Positions 42,007-51,235 of a DNA stretch of 64,000 bases are shown piece after piece. The DNA lies in NCBI GenBank assembly GCA_965247245.1, contig CBDFGV010000003.1, positions 3,348,001 through 3,412,000 of the forward strand, given 5' to 3'. Positions within the stretch are counted from its first letter, which is position 1, and each line of letters begins with the position of its first letter. Made by a program: the position numbers and the translations under genes. The stretch is from Tectiglobus sp965247245 (GTDB lineage: Bacteria > Pseudomonadota > Alphaproteobacteria > Rhizobiales > Hyphomicrobiaceae). The notes beneath the pieces were generated by a model. The model searched no databases. It was not told the origin of the DNA and was given only the letters and a program-made list of their open reading frames with translations.

Positions 42007-42033
42007 AAGGGATGCCACATTGTGACATCCCTT
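42007..42033 (+). terminator. Hairpin downstream of the acyl-CoA dehydrogenase
   Basis: Arms AAGGGATG (42007-42014) and CATCCCTT (42026-42033), extended inward by CAC/GTG after one mismatch, loop ATT. It starts 38 nt after the stop. No T-run follows directly, although a seven-T run lies about 25 nt on (near 42058-42064). Probably a transcript 3' end. Confidence 0.5.
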
Positions 42034-42139
42034 CCGTCTCCCTAGACTTGGGACCGATTTTTTTCTTCGTCAGGGTCCCCGACGCGAACAGCCGGCAGAC
42101 GATGTCCGAATGGCTCCCAAGAGTCAAGTTATTGACATC

Positions 42140-42168
42140 TTGACGACTCACCGCATCACAATTTTGAT
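42140..42168 (+). promoter_or_regulatory. Possible sigma-70 promoter of the ThDP enzyme gene
   Basis: TTGACG (42140-42145), a 17-nt spacer and TTTGAT (42163-42168) give a moderate -35/-10 match 44 nt upstream of the ATG at 42212. A second TTGACA lies at 42132-42137. Prediction by eye only. Confidence 0.3.
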
Positions 42169-42211
42169 ACCGTCAGAAACAGCCCAAACTGAGTCAAAAG
42201 TACGACAGTCC

Positions 42212-43912
42212 ATGGACAATACAATCACCAATCAACCAAACGGTGCCGAGGCGATGGTTCGCCTCCTCGCAGCTCATGGAACTGAGCATATCTTTGGGCT
42301 TTGTGGTGACACCTCGTTGCCGTTTTACGACGCCCTCTACCGCCTCGATCACGGCATGAACCACTTCCTAACCCGGGATGAACGCCATGCTGCCTACATG
42401 GCCGACGCTTATGCTCGGGTAACGGGTAAGGTCGGTGTCTGCGAAGGACCAAGCGGCGGTGGCGCAACATACATACTGCCTGGGGTTGTAGAAGCGAGTG
42501 AGTCTTCAATCCCAGTTTTAGCGATTACCAGCGATGTTTCGGTTCCATCGGCTGGTCGTTTCCCGTTGACGGAACTGCGGCAAGACCAATTGTTTCAGCC
42601 GTTAACCAAATGGAATGGATTGATCGAACATCAGGATCGAATCGGAAATATGGTGCGTTCGGCCTTTCGAGCCATGACCACGGGCACGCCCGGGGCCGCA
42701 CACCTGGGCTTTCCATTCGACGTCCAAAAGGCACCGGTTAACGGCGACGACATCTGGGCCCAAGGCGAATTCGGTAACTTCCCAGCCTGGCCAACGGCTC
42801 CGACCTCGCAATCGATCGAAGCAGCTACCAAGGCGATTCTGACCGCAAAGAACCCAGTGATTATCTGCGGCGGCGGTGCGGTCATCGCCGGCGCGGAATC
42901 CGAACTCCAGAAACTGGCAGAAACCCTCAACATCATCGTGGCAACGACCGTCAGCGGACAGGGTAGCCTCGCCGAAACCCACCCAAACTGCCTCGGTGTG
43001 GTTGGCTCGAACGGCGGCGTTCCCGCCACGCGTGCGGCAATCACCAATGCAGACCTCGTCGTTTTCATTGGCTGTCGCGCAGGATCAGTGACCACCGAGC
43101 GCTGGCGCTATCCCGCTCCTGGAACGCCCATCGTTCACATTGATTCCAACCCGATGGCAATATCGGCCAGCTACGAAACGGCTTACCCTGTCCTGGGTGA
43201 TGCGAAGCTCGCGCTTGCCGCGATCAATCAGGCCGTTGCTGACGAGACCAACGTTCCGAACTTCGGCGGCGACAAAGCCATTACCGCCGCCAAGGCTGAA
43301 AAGTTTACCGTTTTCGACAAACTCGCCGCGTCAGATGACCAACCGATCAAGCCGGAGCGCACGGTCGCTGATCTCAACGCCGTGCTCGACGACGATGCCG
43401 TTGTGGTTTGCGATCCCGGCACACCATGCCCGTATTTCTCTGCCTACTACAAGTTCAACAAACCGGGCCGGCACTTTATTTCAAATCGCGCGCACGGCGC
43501 CCTCGGCTTCTCCATCCCGGCTGCCATGGGTGCCCAGGTTGGCCGGCCAAACTCGAAGGTCGTCAGTGTGATGGGCGATGGCAGCTTCGCATTTGCCGTC
43601 GGCGAGTTTGAAACCATTGTCCGCTACCAGCTGCCGATCCTGTTTGTCGTTTTTTCAAACTCGGTCTTCGGCTGGATCAAGGCTGGTCAGCGCGCCGGCT
43701 TCGATGAGCGATACTTCTCGGTCGATTTCAGCCAAACGGACCATGCCAAAGTTGCAGCTGCTTACGGCATCAAATCCTGGCGTGTCGAGAACCCAGCGGA
43801 GTTACGCTCAGTTCTAGCAGAAGCGGCTAAGCATGACGGCCCGGCTCTCGTTGATGTGATCAGCCAGCCATTGAATGAAGCCAACGCTCCTGTCAGTGAG
43901 TGGATTGCATAA
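42212..43912 (+). CDS. Thiamine-diphosphate-dependent enzyme (acetolactate synthase-like)
   Basis: 566-residue three-domain ThDP enzyme: N-terminal PYR domain with the activating glutamate in LTRDERHAAYMADAYAR, a central FAD/nucleotide-like domain (about 190-330), and a C-terminal PP domain with the cofactor motif GDGSFAF and, 24 residues later, NSVFGWIK. It resembles acetolactate-synthase-like and benzoylformate-decarboxylase-like proteins. The true reaction (decarboxylation or carboligation of a 2-oxo acid) is open. The frame extends upstream, but ATG 42212 (MDNTITNQ) fits the family. The neighbouring acyl-CoA dehydrogenase upstream and the AtuA pair downstream suggest branched-chain or terpenoid catabolism. 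Confidence 0.88.
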   Translation: MDNTITNQPNGAEAMVRLLAAHGTEHIFGLCGDTSLPFYDALYRLDHGMNHFLTRDERHAAYMADAYARVTGKVGVCEGPSGGGATYILPGVVEASESSIPVLAITSDVSVPSAGRFPLTELRQDQLFQPLTKWNGLIEHQDRIGNMVRSAFRAMTTGTPGAAHLGFPFDVQKAPVNGDDIWAQGEFGNFPAWPTAPTSQSIEAATKAILTAKNPVIICGGGAVIAGAESELQKLAETLNIIVATTVSGQGSLAETHPNCLGVVGSNGGVPATRAAITNADLVVFIGCRAGSVTTERWRYPAPGTPIVHIDSNPMAISASYETAYPVLGDAKLALAAINQAVADETNVPNFGGDKAITAAKAEKFTVFDKLAASDDQPIKPERTVADLNAVLDDDAVVVCDPGTPCPYFSAYYKFNKPGRHFISNRAHGALGFSIPAAMGAQVGRPNSKVVSVMGDGSFAFAVGEFETIVRYQLPILFVVFSNSVFGWIKAGQRAGFDERYFSVDFSQTDHAKVAAAYGIKSWRVENPAELRSVLAEAAKHDGPALVDVISQPLNEANAPVSEWIA

Positions 43913-44088
43913 TTAACCAAGAAGCACTACCTGACGCCGTATCAACCATACATCTTGTTGTCGGTCAGCGGTCTATAACCATAAAACCGCGCCGATGACG
44001 GCAATACCGCCGCTGAATGCTAGACACCACCTTTGCCGTTCAACCGGGTCTCCTATAGTCGTGCCACCGAACAGGCGAGATCACACAA

Positions 44089-45270
44089 TTGAGCCAGTTT
44101 ACATTCCGCCATCTCACCCGCATGGCAGACATTCCTCGTGAGGAATGGATGCGCGTCTTTGATGGTGCCACAGAAAGCTTTGATTACTTCAGCGCCTGCG
44201 AAGAGGTCCCGCCGGTCGCCTTTCAATACTCTGCTATCGGGATCTTTCGCGATGACAAGCTGATAGCCGGCGCCCCAATCTTTGAAACGCGATTCGACCC
44301 CGGTGTGGTGCTCGATGGTCCGGTCAAAAAGATCTACAACGGCATTGCCACAGTTATCCCTGCGATCGGCAACGTCCCCATCGTCGGGCTAGGTTCACCC
44401 CACTCGCAAGAACCAACCATTGCCTTCGATCCGGCTCTAAGCGCCGCCGAACGCCAACAAGCACTCGAATGTCTGATTGCGGGATTGGATTCAGTCGCGG
44501 CCAGCGTCGGCGCGCGCCTGACACTTCTCAAAGATGTCGGTGACCAATTCCAGGACTGGGCCCATGCCGGTTTGGAGGCCGCTGGCTATGCCAATCTGAC
44601 GGCGCTGCCGGTTGCCACATTGAATGTTCCGGACTCAGAGGAAGCCTACTTCGCATCACTATCGGGCAACATGCGTAGCAATCTTCGGCGGCGCCTGAAA
44701 CGTGCCAAGAACCTGCGCGTCGACATCAGACAAAGCTGTGAAGGCCTCGAGGACGAGATCTACAAACTGCGCGAAAGCACCCTGCAACGCGCTGCCGTTG
44801 ACTTTGCTCATTTCGCCGAAGTGACGCCCGACTACTTCCCAAGCGTGTTGTCTGAAATGGGCGACAATGCCCGCCTGTTGACCTACTGGCTTGAGGACCA
44901 GCTACTCGGGTTCTCTCTCGTCGTGTTCAACGAACATGCGATGGTCCAGAACTACAACGGTATGCGCTACCCCGAGGGACCGGACAACGGTCTCTTCTAT
45001 CTCGACTGGATGACGCAGCTCCGCCTGTGCATGGAGCTCGGTGTACCCGTCATGCACTCCGGAATAACGACGTATCTCATCAAGGCGCGGCTTGGCAGTC
45101 ATTTCCACCGCCGCTATCTCTATGTTCGTCACCGCTACAAGTCTATCAACGCGGTTCTCAAGTCCGTCGTCCCGACTGTCAGCCTTGAGAAGAACGATCC
45201 CGGCCTGATCGAACTTGGCGCCGACGCGCCATTTGCGGAAGCCCCGGCGATGGCTCAAACGGTCTCCTAG
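44089..45270 (+). CDS. FemAB/GNAT-like acyltransferase
   Basis: 393-residue protein of the FemAB-like, peptidogalycan-biosynthesis-type GNAT group. It contains SLSGNMRSNLRRRLKRAKNL, characteristic of such proteins, and a later YWLEDQLLGFSLVVFNEHAM with NGLFYLDWMTQLRLCMELGV. The donor and acceptor are unknown. The start is TTG 44089 after GGCGAGA; an in-frame ATG at 44122 is possible. It lies 176 nt after the ThDP-enzyme gene and 139 nt before the AtuA-like gene on the same strand. Confidence 0.78.
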   Translation: MSQFTFRHLTRMADIPREEWMRVFDGATESFDYFSACEEVPPVAFQYSAIGIFRDDKLIAGAPIFETRFDPGVVLDGPVKKIYNGIATVIPAIGNVPIVGLGSPHSQEPTIAFDPALSAAERQQALECLIAGLDSVAASVGARLTLLKDVGDQFQDWAHAGLEAAGYANLTALPVATLNVPDSEEAYFASLSGNMRSNLRRRLKRAKNLRVDIRQSCEGLEDEIYKLRESTLQRAAVDFAHFAEVTPDYFPSVLSEMGDNARLLTYWLEDQLLGFSLVVFNEHAMVQNYNGMRYPEGPDNGLFYLDWMTQLRLCMELGVPVMHSGITTYLIKARLGSHFHRRYLYVRHRYKSINAVLKSVVPTVSLEKNDPGLIELGADAPFAEAPAMAQTVS

Positions 45271-45409
45271 ATTGCTCCAGGCCAACCCGGTGACGGATTT
45301 CTCTGGGCGCGCATAGGGCGACTGCTTGCAACCCATTCCGACCTTGTGCAAGTTCCACCCATCACCAACCTGTCTCGCGATGACGCGGACCAAACGCCAG
45401 GAGAACGCC

Positions 45410-46741
45410 ATGTTGCGTATGGGTTCCGGCGCCGGCTTCTCTTCCGACCGGCTGCAGCCAGCAATCGATATGGCCAGAGACGGTGAGCTGGACTGGCTGG
45501 TTTTCGAAACCATCGGCGAGCGCACGCTGGCATTCGGTCATCGTGACAAGCAACAGGACCAATCCCGTGGTTACAATCCACAGCTTGCCATTCGAATGCG
45601 CAAAGTCCTGCAACACTGCCGCGATAACGGCACGCGGATTATGTCCAACATGGGCGTTGCGAACGTTCCCGCAGCCGCCGAAGTTATCATCAATGTTGCC
45701 CGCGAGCTCGGCCTGAAGGGGCTCACGGTTGCCACTGTTGAAGGCGACGAAGTCACCGAGCAATTGTCTGACGATACGGTTCTGTTCGACTATGGCAATC
45801 GCACAATTGGAGATGTCGGACGACCACTTGTCGGCGCCAACGCTTATCTCGGCACAGAGGCCATTTTGCCAGCTGTCGAAACCGGCGCCGATGTTGTCAT
45901 CACAGGCCGCGTGGCGGACCCCTCAATGTTCGTTGCCCCGCTCGCGCATAAGTATGGCTGGAAGCTGGACGATTGGGACGAGCTTGGCAAAGGCACGCTT
46001 GTCGGCCACCTCATGGAATGTGGGATGCAGATTACTGGCGGCTACTACGCCGATCCCGGCATCAAGGACGTGCCGCGCTTGGCAGACTGCGGCTACCCGA
46101 TCGCAGAGGTCGACGAGAACGGTAACGCAACAATTACCAAATTGCCCGCCGCTGGCGGAGCGGTGACCGCGCGCACGGTCAAAGAACAGATGCTTTACGA
46201 GGTCCATGATCCGACCAAGTACCTGACCCCGGATGTGACGGCTGATTTTTCGACTACGAGAATCGAGGACGCTGGCAACAGTCGCGTCACTGTCTCCAAG
46301 GCCACCGGTCGCGCCCGTCCGGATCAGCTCAAGGTGACCGTCGGTTTCGATGGTGGCTTCCTAGGCGAAGCAGGCTTCAGCTACGCCGGGCCGAATGCGG
46401 CTGCCAGGGCACGGTTGGCCCGCGAGGTCATGGTCGAGCTTCTGGATCGCATCCCCGGTGCCAAGGGCACTTATCGCATCGATCTGATCGGATTGAATTC
46501 GCTGCACGCGACGGCCCACAACCAAGACTCGGAAAGTCAGGACGTCCGCGTGCACATCGCGATGCGGGCAATGGACCGCGATCTCGTCGCGATGATGCTT
46601 TGGGAGGCGGAGGCAATGCTGTGCTGCGGCCCAGCCGGCGGTGGCGGTTACCGGGGCCAGATCACACCGTGCGTCGTCACACATTCAACAATGCTGGATC
46701 GCGACGCTGTTGCGCCAAGCGTAAAGGTCTACACGGCATGA
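45410..46741 (+). CDS. AtuA family protein (DUF1446)
   Basis: 443-residue DUF1446/AtuA protein: MRMGSGAGFSSDRLQPAID-like N-terminus, GLTVATVEGDEVTEQL, ADVVITGRVADPSMF, CGMQITGGYYADP and the late CCGPAGGGGY. AtuA belongs to acyclic terpene (citronellol/geraniol) utilisation clusters, but its biochemical role is unknown, and homologues occur in many acyl-CoA catabolic clusters. ATG 45410 has AGGAGA 5 nt upstream; longer frames lack one. The small AtuA-C-terminal-type gene overlaps its stop (ATGA), so the full-length two-part AtuA is encoded as two coupled genes. Confidence 0.9.
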   Translation: MLRMGSGAGFSSDRLQPAIDMARDGELDWLVFETIGERTLAFGHRDKQQDQSRGYNPQLAIRMRKVLQHCRDNGTRIMSNMGVANVPAAAEVIINVARELGLKGLTVATVEGDEVTEQLSDDTVLFDYGNRTIGDVGRPLVGANAYLGTEAILPAVETGADVVITGRVADPSMFVAPLAHKYGWKLDDWDELGKGTLVGHLMECGMQITGGYYADPGIKDVPRLADCGYPIAEVDENGNATITKLPAAGGAVTARTVKEQMLYEVHDPTKYLTPDVTADFSTTRIEDAGNSRVTVSKATGRARPDQLKVTVGFDGGFLGEAGFSYAGPNAAARARLAREVMVELLDRIPGAKGTYRIDLIGLNSLHATAHNQDSESQDVRVHIAMRAMDRDLVAMMLWEAEAMLCCGPAGGGGYRGQITPCVVTHSTMLDRDAVAPSVKVYTA

Positions 46742-47064
46742 GCCAGCAAGTCCCGCTACATCAACTCGCGCATGCCCGCGCAGGCGATAAAGGCAACATT
46801 TCTTGTGTGTCTGTCTGGGCTTATGATCCAGGTGATTATCTGCTGATCAAAGAACAGCTCACGGCTGAAAAGGTGAAGCAGGCCTTTCCCCGCCTTATTC
46901 AAGGCGATGTCGTGCGCTATGAACTGGACGATCTGCATGGCTTGAATTTCGTCATGTATGACGCGCTCGAAGGCGGTGTAAATACGTCCCTCGGGCTCGA
47001 TAGTCACGGTAAGTCCTGGAGTTTCCTGATACTGGGGCTAACGGTAGAAGTCCCGGATAACTAA
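46738..47064 (+). CDS. AtuA C-terminal-domain-like small protein
   Basis: 108 residues matching the C-terminal domain that is often fused to DUF1446 proteins: LHQLAHARAGDKGNIS, LLIKEQLTAEKVKQAF, VVRYELDDLHGLNFVMYDAL and SLGLDSHGKSWSF. Its ATG overlaps the TGA of the AtuA-like gene by 4 nt, so the two products are expected in equal amounts and probably form a complex. No signal peptide or membrane segment is seen. Confidence 0.88.
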   Translation: MSQQVPLHQLAHARAGDKGNISCVSVWAYDPGDYLLIKEQLTAEKVKQAFPRLIQGDVVRYELDDLHGLNFVMYDALEGGVNTSLGLDSHGKSWSFLILGLTVEVPDN

Positions 47065-47162
47065 ACGGATAATTGATCATTCAGGTCGGCCGATCGCGTC
47101 CGTTCGATTTGTATCTGCTTGCAAAGTCGTCTAAGCCTCTGAGCGAATGACAGGAGCATATC

Positions 47163-47813
47163 ATGCAGGCACGACGTCATTTGGTCTTGATCGCCGTCAC
47201 GTGGGCTTTGATCCTCAGTGGCAGCGCGAGCCTGCGCGCTGACGCACTCGCCAAGCATGACTGTTTCGCTAACGAAGCAATGATGCGCATTCGTGGCTGC
47301 ACGAAGCTCCTGCAACAAGACAATCTTGATCCGGCAACCCGCTCAACGGCCTACGCGACCCGGGCCCTGGGTCTCTCAATTATTGGCCGCTACATCGAAG
47401 CCATCGCGGACTACGATCGCGCTCTGCGCATCCTGCCGAACTATCCCGTTGCCCTGAACAATCGGGCATGGGCCCTGTTCAAGCTTGGCCGGATCGACGA
47501 AGCGGCGCCTGACGTCGAGAAGTCGCTTCAACTGGACCCGACAAGCCCGCACGCCTATGACACCCGGGCCCATGTGCGCCAACACCAAGGCCGGCCAGAG
47601 GCCGCCTTCGAGGACTACCGCCGCGCCATGCGCCTCGGCGGCTCTCGCATGGTCAAGCTGTATCAATGTGGGCTGCAGGGTTCAGGCCATTATCTTGGGC
47701 CACAAACCGGCATCATCACCGATCAGCTGGAATCAGCTCTCAAGCAGTGCGTGAAATCAAAGAGCTGCGATCCCCTGCCGCCGGATGAAGAGTGCAAGGT
47801 TGCGACCTCCTAA
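47163..47813 (+). CDS. Secreted TPR-repeat protein
   Basis: 216 residues: signal peptide (basic MQARRH, hydrophobic core, cut near LRADA), then three tetratricopeptide repeats from about 60 to 160 (AYATRALGLSIIGRYIEAIA, YPVALNNRAWALFKLGRIDE, PHAYDTRAHVRQHQGRPEAA). Four to six cysteines flank the repeats and could form disulfides in the periplasm. AGGAG sits 7 nt upstream of the ATG. It is a protein-interaction module with no assigned partner. Confidence 0.87.
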   Translation: MQARRHLVLIAVTWALILSGSASLRADALAKHDCFANEAMMRIRGCTKLLQQDNLDPATRSTAYATRALGLSIIGRYIEAIADYDRALRILPNYPVALNNRAWALFKLGRIDEAAPDVEKSLQLDPTSPHAYDTRAHVRQHQGRPEAAFEDYRRAMRLGGSRMVKLYQCGLQGSGHYLGPQTGIITDQLESALKQCVKSKSCDPLPPDEECKVATS

Positions 47814-48269
47814 GCGGTCGTCATCAATAAAGCCAGCGGCGACCCTATGCGGTCGCGTAAACATCTGGTTCACCAGTCCTCGGCAATTGCTTTGACCTTG
47901 GATCAAATCCGAGACAAATGTCGCGCAAGCAAAAAGAACAACAGGCTAGACGCTCGATGCTGCCGATAGAGCAGCACAAAAAAAAGCAGTCCCGGTGGGC
48001 ATGGAGCCGGGACTGCAATAAGAAACCAGAGACGCTGACGAGTTCGGGCAGGCACCGTCCGCTGGTAGACTATCGAACCAAAGACAGTAAAACAGACTTC
48101 ACGGGCTTGCAGCAACGCTGTCATGCATTCTGCGTGAACCACGGTTTAAGAGCCAACCCGGTAATTTTCTCCGAATTGGATTCAAACTGCTAGAGACCAT
48201 GGCCGCACAACCGATGGCCTGCCAAGCAATCCTAGCCCTCCACACCCAAGCTGACCCGCAACCCGTCTC
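47814..48269. other. Gene-poor interval with a minus-strand terminator
   Basis: 456 bp between the TPR gene and the convergent PhyH gene. It holds a weak hairpin 26 nt after the TPR stop (GCGACC/GGTCGC, 47839-47856) and a strong minus-strand intrinsic terminator (47978-48016). Small open frames on both strands here (for example 47918-48193) have no ribosome-binding site or recognisable features. The 250 nt between the PhyH stop and the terminator would be a long 3' untranslated region or a separate small RNA. Confidence 0.6.
47978..48016 (-). terminator. Intrinsic terminator for leftward transcription
   Basis: Perfect 10-bp stem GCAGTCCCGG (47986-47995) and CCGGGACTGC (48007-48016), loop 11 nt, with eight A residues at 47978-47985, which read as U8 on the minus-strand RNA. 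It ends the transcript coming from the PhyH gene side. Confidence 0.92.
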
Positions 48270-49070
48270 TTACTCGGCAGCCTGCGCGTAGGACTTGGCA
48301 AACTGCAACAAGGCATCATCAGCGCAAGCTTCGATCGGCGTGAAGTCCTGATGCGCAATCCATTCTTTCCGGGTCGGCGTCCGAATGTAATTTGAGACTG
48401 CATTCAGTGTCAGATAGACGATCTTGCGTGGAAACGGTGTGATGTTTCCGGCTGATCCATGCACCAGATTGCCGTGAAACATTAAAACACCGCCCGGCTT
48501 GCCCGTCGGCGCCACAAGACCACCCTCTTCCACGAGGCGCTCGACCGTTTCGTGATCCAGCGTCCACAGCGGATAACTCGTTGTCGTTAGATCATGGCCT
48601 GCCTCGAACACGCCATGCTTGTGGCTCTTCGGGATCAGCATCAGTGGACCATTGAAAGGATAGACTTCATCGAGGAAGACCGAGATGTTCATGGCGCGCG
48701 GCTCCGGCATACCGTCATCGCGATGCCAGGTGCCAAAGTCCTGATGCCACTGCCAGACATCGCCATCAAACTTGGCCTTCGCGTTGACCTTGTATTGATG
48801 CATGTAGACCTTTTCGCCGAAAACCTGTTCCAACGGCTCAATCAGACGCGGGTGCTTACCGAGGATGCCAAACGCCTCGTTATAGAGATGCGCTGCAAAC
48901 GCCGTTCGTGGTGCGCCGCTCGTCTCGCGCCAGACCTCTTCGCGCTCTTCGGCGTAGATCTTTTCACCTTCCGCGTTGAGCACGGCAACTTCTTCAGGCG
49001 TGAAGCAGTCAGGGATGAAGATCCAGCCTTCTTCATCAAACTGCTTGATCTGCTCTTCGGTGAGTTTCAT
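48270..49070 (-). CDS. Phytanoyl-CoA dioxygenase family protein, EctD-like
   Basis: 266-residue Fe(II)/2-oxoglutarate dioxygenase of the PhyH family. Iron ligands are His109 and Asp111 (WQWHQDFGTWHRDDGMP) and His204 (LVHGSAGNITPFPRK). These segments are very close to ectoine hydroxylase EctD, but no ectABC genes are nearby and overall identity cannot be judged here, so the substrate is open (ectoine, proline or another small molecule). A GGAGA-type site precedes the ATG. A GntR regulator gene 81 nt upstream on the same strand may control it. Confidence 0.88.
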   Translation of the reverse strand: MKLTEEQIKQFDEEGWIFIPDCFTPEEVAVLNAEGEKIYAEEREEVWRETSGAPRTAFAAHLYNEAFGILGKHPRLIEPLEQVFGEKVYMHQYKVNAKAKFDGDVWQWHQDFGTWHRDDGMPEPRAMNISVFLDEVYPFNGPLMLIPKSHKHGVFEAGHDLTTTSYPLWTLDHETVERLVEEGGLVAPTGKPGGVLMFHGNLVHGSAGNITPFPRKIVYLTLNAVSNYIRTPTRKEWIAHQDFTPIEACADDALLQFAKSYAQAAE

Positions 49071-49151
49071 CTGTCTTCTCCCATTACCCGGTTCTAATTG
49101 GTCACCGCATACGAGTGGTCACGGCGATGCAATTTCGAACCAAACCAGTCC

Positions 49152-49829
49152 CTATTCGGTCGCTTCTACGCGGGCCGCAGTGTCTTCACCTGCCCGTCTC
49201 GTGTGTTGCCGTGCTGACGCTTCCGCCGCCTCGACATGACCATCGAGCACCGCCTGCAGGATCTCGTGATGCTCATTCCAAATCTGCTGACGATGCGCCG
49301 TCGTATCAAGCACGATCGCCATCGAGCGCATGAATTGCGGCCACTGCTCTTCCACAGTGAGCGAGATTTCGGGATTGCCGGAGAGGTCGTGCAACGCACG
49401 ATGGAAGGCAACATCTGCCCGGATCAGCTCAATCACAGGAGCATCGTGACCAAGGCTGGCACCTGCCTCATAGGCAATCTGCAATTTCTCAATCTCGTCA
49501 TTCACGACCGAACCGGCCTTAACGCGCGCAGCGGCAAGCCGCGCTGCCAAACCATCAAGCGCCTCACGCACCTGGTAGAGGTTTTGAATCTTCGTGCCAT
49601 CCATCGGGGCCACGGCAACCCCGCGACGGCCATGTTCGATCACCAGGCCGCGGCGCTTCAACATCTGCAATGCATGACTGACCGGTTGGCGCGATACGCC
49701 GAGCATCTCCGCCACCGTCTCCTGCGTCAGGCGTTGTCCCGGTTGCAGCTGCCCCTCCGCGATGGCGGCAACGAGCTGTTCGTGAACCTGATCAATCAGC
49801 GCCGGCTGTGTTTTCAATTGATGCAGCAA
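49152..49829 (-). CDS. GntR family transcriptional regulator, FCD type
   Basis: 225 residues: an N-terminal winged helix-turn-helix (about 8-72; GQRLTQETVAEMLGVSRQPV, ALQMLKRRGLV) and a C-terminal all-helical FCD ligand-binding domain with metal-site candidates such as DVAFHRALHDLSGN and EHHEILQAVLDG. FCD regulators usually respond to a carboxylic acid and repress nearby catabolic genes. The adjacent PhyH dioxygenase gene on the same strand is the natural target. The start near 49829 is a poorly defined TTG or GTG. Confidence 0.9.
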   Translation of the reverse strand: MLHQLKTQPALIDQVHEQLVAAIAEGQLQPGQRLTQETVAEMLGVSRQPVSHALQMLKRRGLVIEHGRRGVAVAPMDGTKIQNLYQVREALDGLAARLAAARVKAGSVVNDEIEKLQIAYEAGASLGHDAPVIELIRADVAFHRALHDLSGNPEISLTVEEQWPQFMRSMAIVLDTTAHRQQIWNEHHEILQAVLDGHVEAAEASARQHTRRAGEDTAARVEATE

Positions 49830-50620
49830 GCCATTCTCTCCGCAATACGGCCCTCTTCATAGCATACTGAATTCAGAATTCAATAACTGATTCTCGCGGC
49901 TTGAGCGCCTGACAGAGACCGTCAGATCGGAAACGCCTGAGCAGTAAGTGGTTGAAGCTCTTTGACCTTTGAGTCGGCCTGGCTCGGCCGGTACCACCAC
50001 AAGCACGTCGTCGATGCAGTGAAACTAAGAGCGACTATCCGGTCCATCTGACGAGCTTGAGATCCGAGTTTCGTTGACGGGGTAGGCAAACAAACAAGCC
50101 ATTGAGATAAAGCCATTTTCAGATGGAAACAAAAGCTTCGAGAGTGCGAAACTGGTATAACGCGCGCCCTCCAGCCTGGCGTATAGTTCCCCTAGCCTGC
50201 AAGCAGATAGTCTGTATCTCCCCGACATCAGGCACTGCGGGCTCGATTGACTGACGCATCTCTTCCTTGGCCCGGTCAGCGAGCCCGCCCCTCATAGGCG
50301 TGAACTTTAAAAAGGGAACTTTCAAACCAAGGCGCGATAGCAATGTCCGAGGCAACTTCGCGCCCGCAAGACAGCTCTACAGAAGGTCTTGACCAGACAC
50401 GCCGATACACTCTCCAGAAGGCGTGCTTGAGAGCTCAACCTCCGAGTATTCCGGCCCGCACGGAGTGACAGCGAGGTTGCAGAGAGGTGACGGGTAGGAG
50501 CGTCTCCTCTCCGTGCCGGCGGTGCTCTGCACCGCTGGCATGTCCTATTGGCCGACTCTTTCCCACCAACACCACAGGTGCTTTCAGTTGCAACACCTAA
50601 GACGCGTGCAATAGACCGAC
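49830..50620. other. Long interval without a recognisable gene
   Basis: About 790 bp between the GntR and GST genes. Three short minus-strand frames succeed one another in different frames (50119-50355, 50025-50228, 49922-50116) and could be the remains of a frameshifted gene, but none shows a known motif or ribosome-binding site. The stretch 50470-50540 is rich in self-complementary sequence, including a 7-bp hairpin GCGGTGC-TCT-GCACCGC (50519-50535) and an AGGAG/CTCCT pair (50496-50508), so a structured RNA cannot be excluded. Confidence 0.45.
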
Positions 50621-51235
50621 TCAAGCAGCAGTCGCACTCGGTCTCTCTTTACAGCGCGCATAGTGCGCCGCGATGTTCTTGTGCTCCGGATTAATTTTCT
50701 GGCCGACATTGCCACCGAAATCGAGGAAGCCGAACAGCAGAATATCAGCCAGCGTGAACCGGTCACCGCAGATCCAGGTCTTGCCGTCCATCTGACCGTC
50801 AAGCCAGCCGAGAATATCCTGCGCACAAGCCTTCAAGCCATCTGACGCCTCCGGCAGTACACGCATGCGCGGCTTGAACATCTCGATCCCTTCGCCATAG
50901 CGGAAACCATTCGCCAGCGGTTCGCAGATGCCGAGGTCGACGCGCCGCGTCCACATCCTGGTCTCGCCGCGCTCTTCCGCCGTCGTACCAATCAGCGCCG
51001 GCGTCGGGTGAAGTTCTTCGAGATACTCGCAAATCGCAGTGATCTCCGTAATCAGCTGACCGCCATCAGTCACCAGGGCCGGGCTCTGACCGCGAGGATT
51101 GATCGCAAGGAAATCGCTTTCACGGTTTTTGCCGCCGCGGATATCAACCTCCTCGCGCGGTACATCTATGCCCTTTTCAGCAATGAACATTTTCACGACG
51201 AAAGGGTTCGGACCAATCGACTGATATAACTTCAT
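50621..51235 (-). CDS. Glutathione S-transferase family protein
   Basis: 204-residue canonical GST: N-terminal thioredoxin-like domain (KLYQSIGPNPFVVKMFIAEKG, PRGQSPALVTDGG with the cis-proline, then ITEITAICEYLEE for glutathione binding) and the C-terminal helical domain with the N-capping motif region ICGDRFTLADILLFGFLDFG. The reaction is unknown. The ATG is preceded by GGAGGAGCACAAGCC. It stands alone between the gene-free interval and the AraC regulator. Confidence 0.92.
   Translation of the reverse strand: MKLYQSIGPNPFVVKMFIAEKGIDVPREEVDIRGGKNRESDFLAINPRGQSPALVTDGGQLITEITAICEYLEELHPTPALIGTTAEERGETRMWTRRVDLGICEPLANGFRYGEGIEMFKPRMRVLPEASDGLKACAQDILGWLDGQMDGKTWICGDRFTLADILLFGFLDFGGNVGQKINPEHKNIAAHYARCKERPSATAA

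Noticed and set aside
48060..48090. tRNA-like TTCGA segment on the minus strand
   Set aside because: No T-stem complement, anticodon stem or acceptor stem could be formed around it.
47918..48193. Small plus-strand frame of 91 codons
   Set aside because: It spans a strong minus-strand terminator, has no ribosome-binding site and no known motif.
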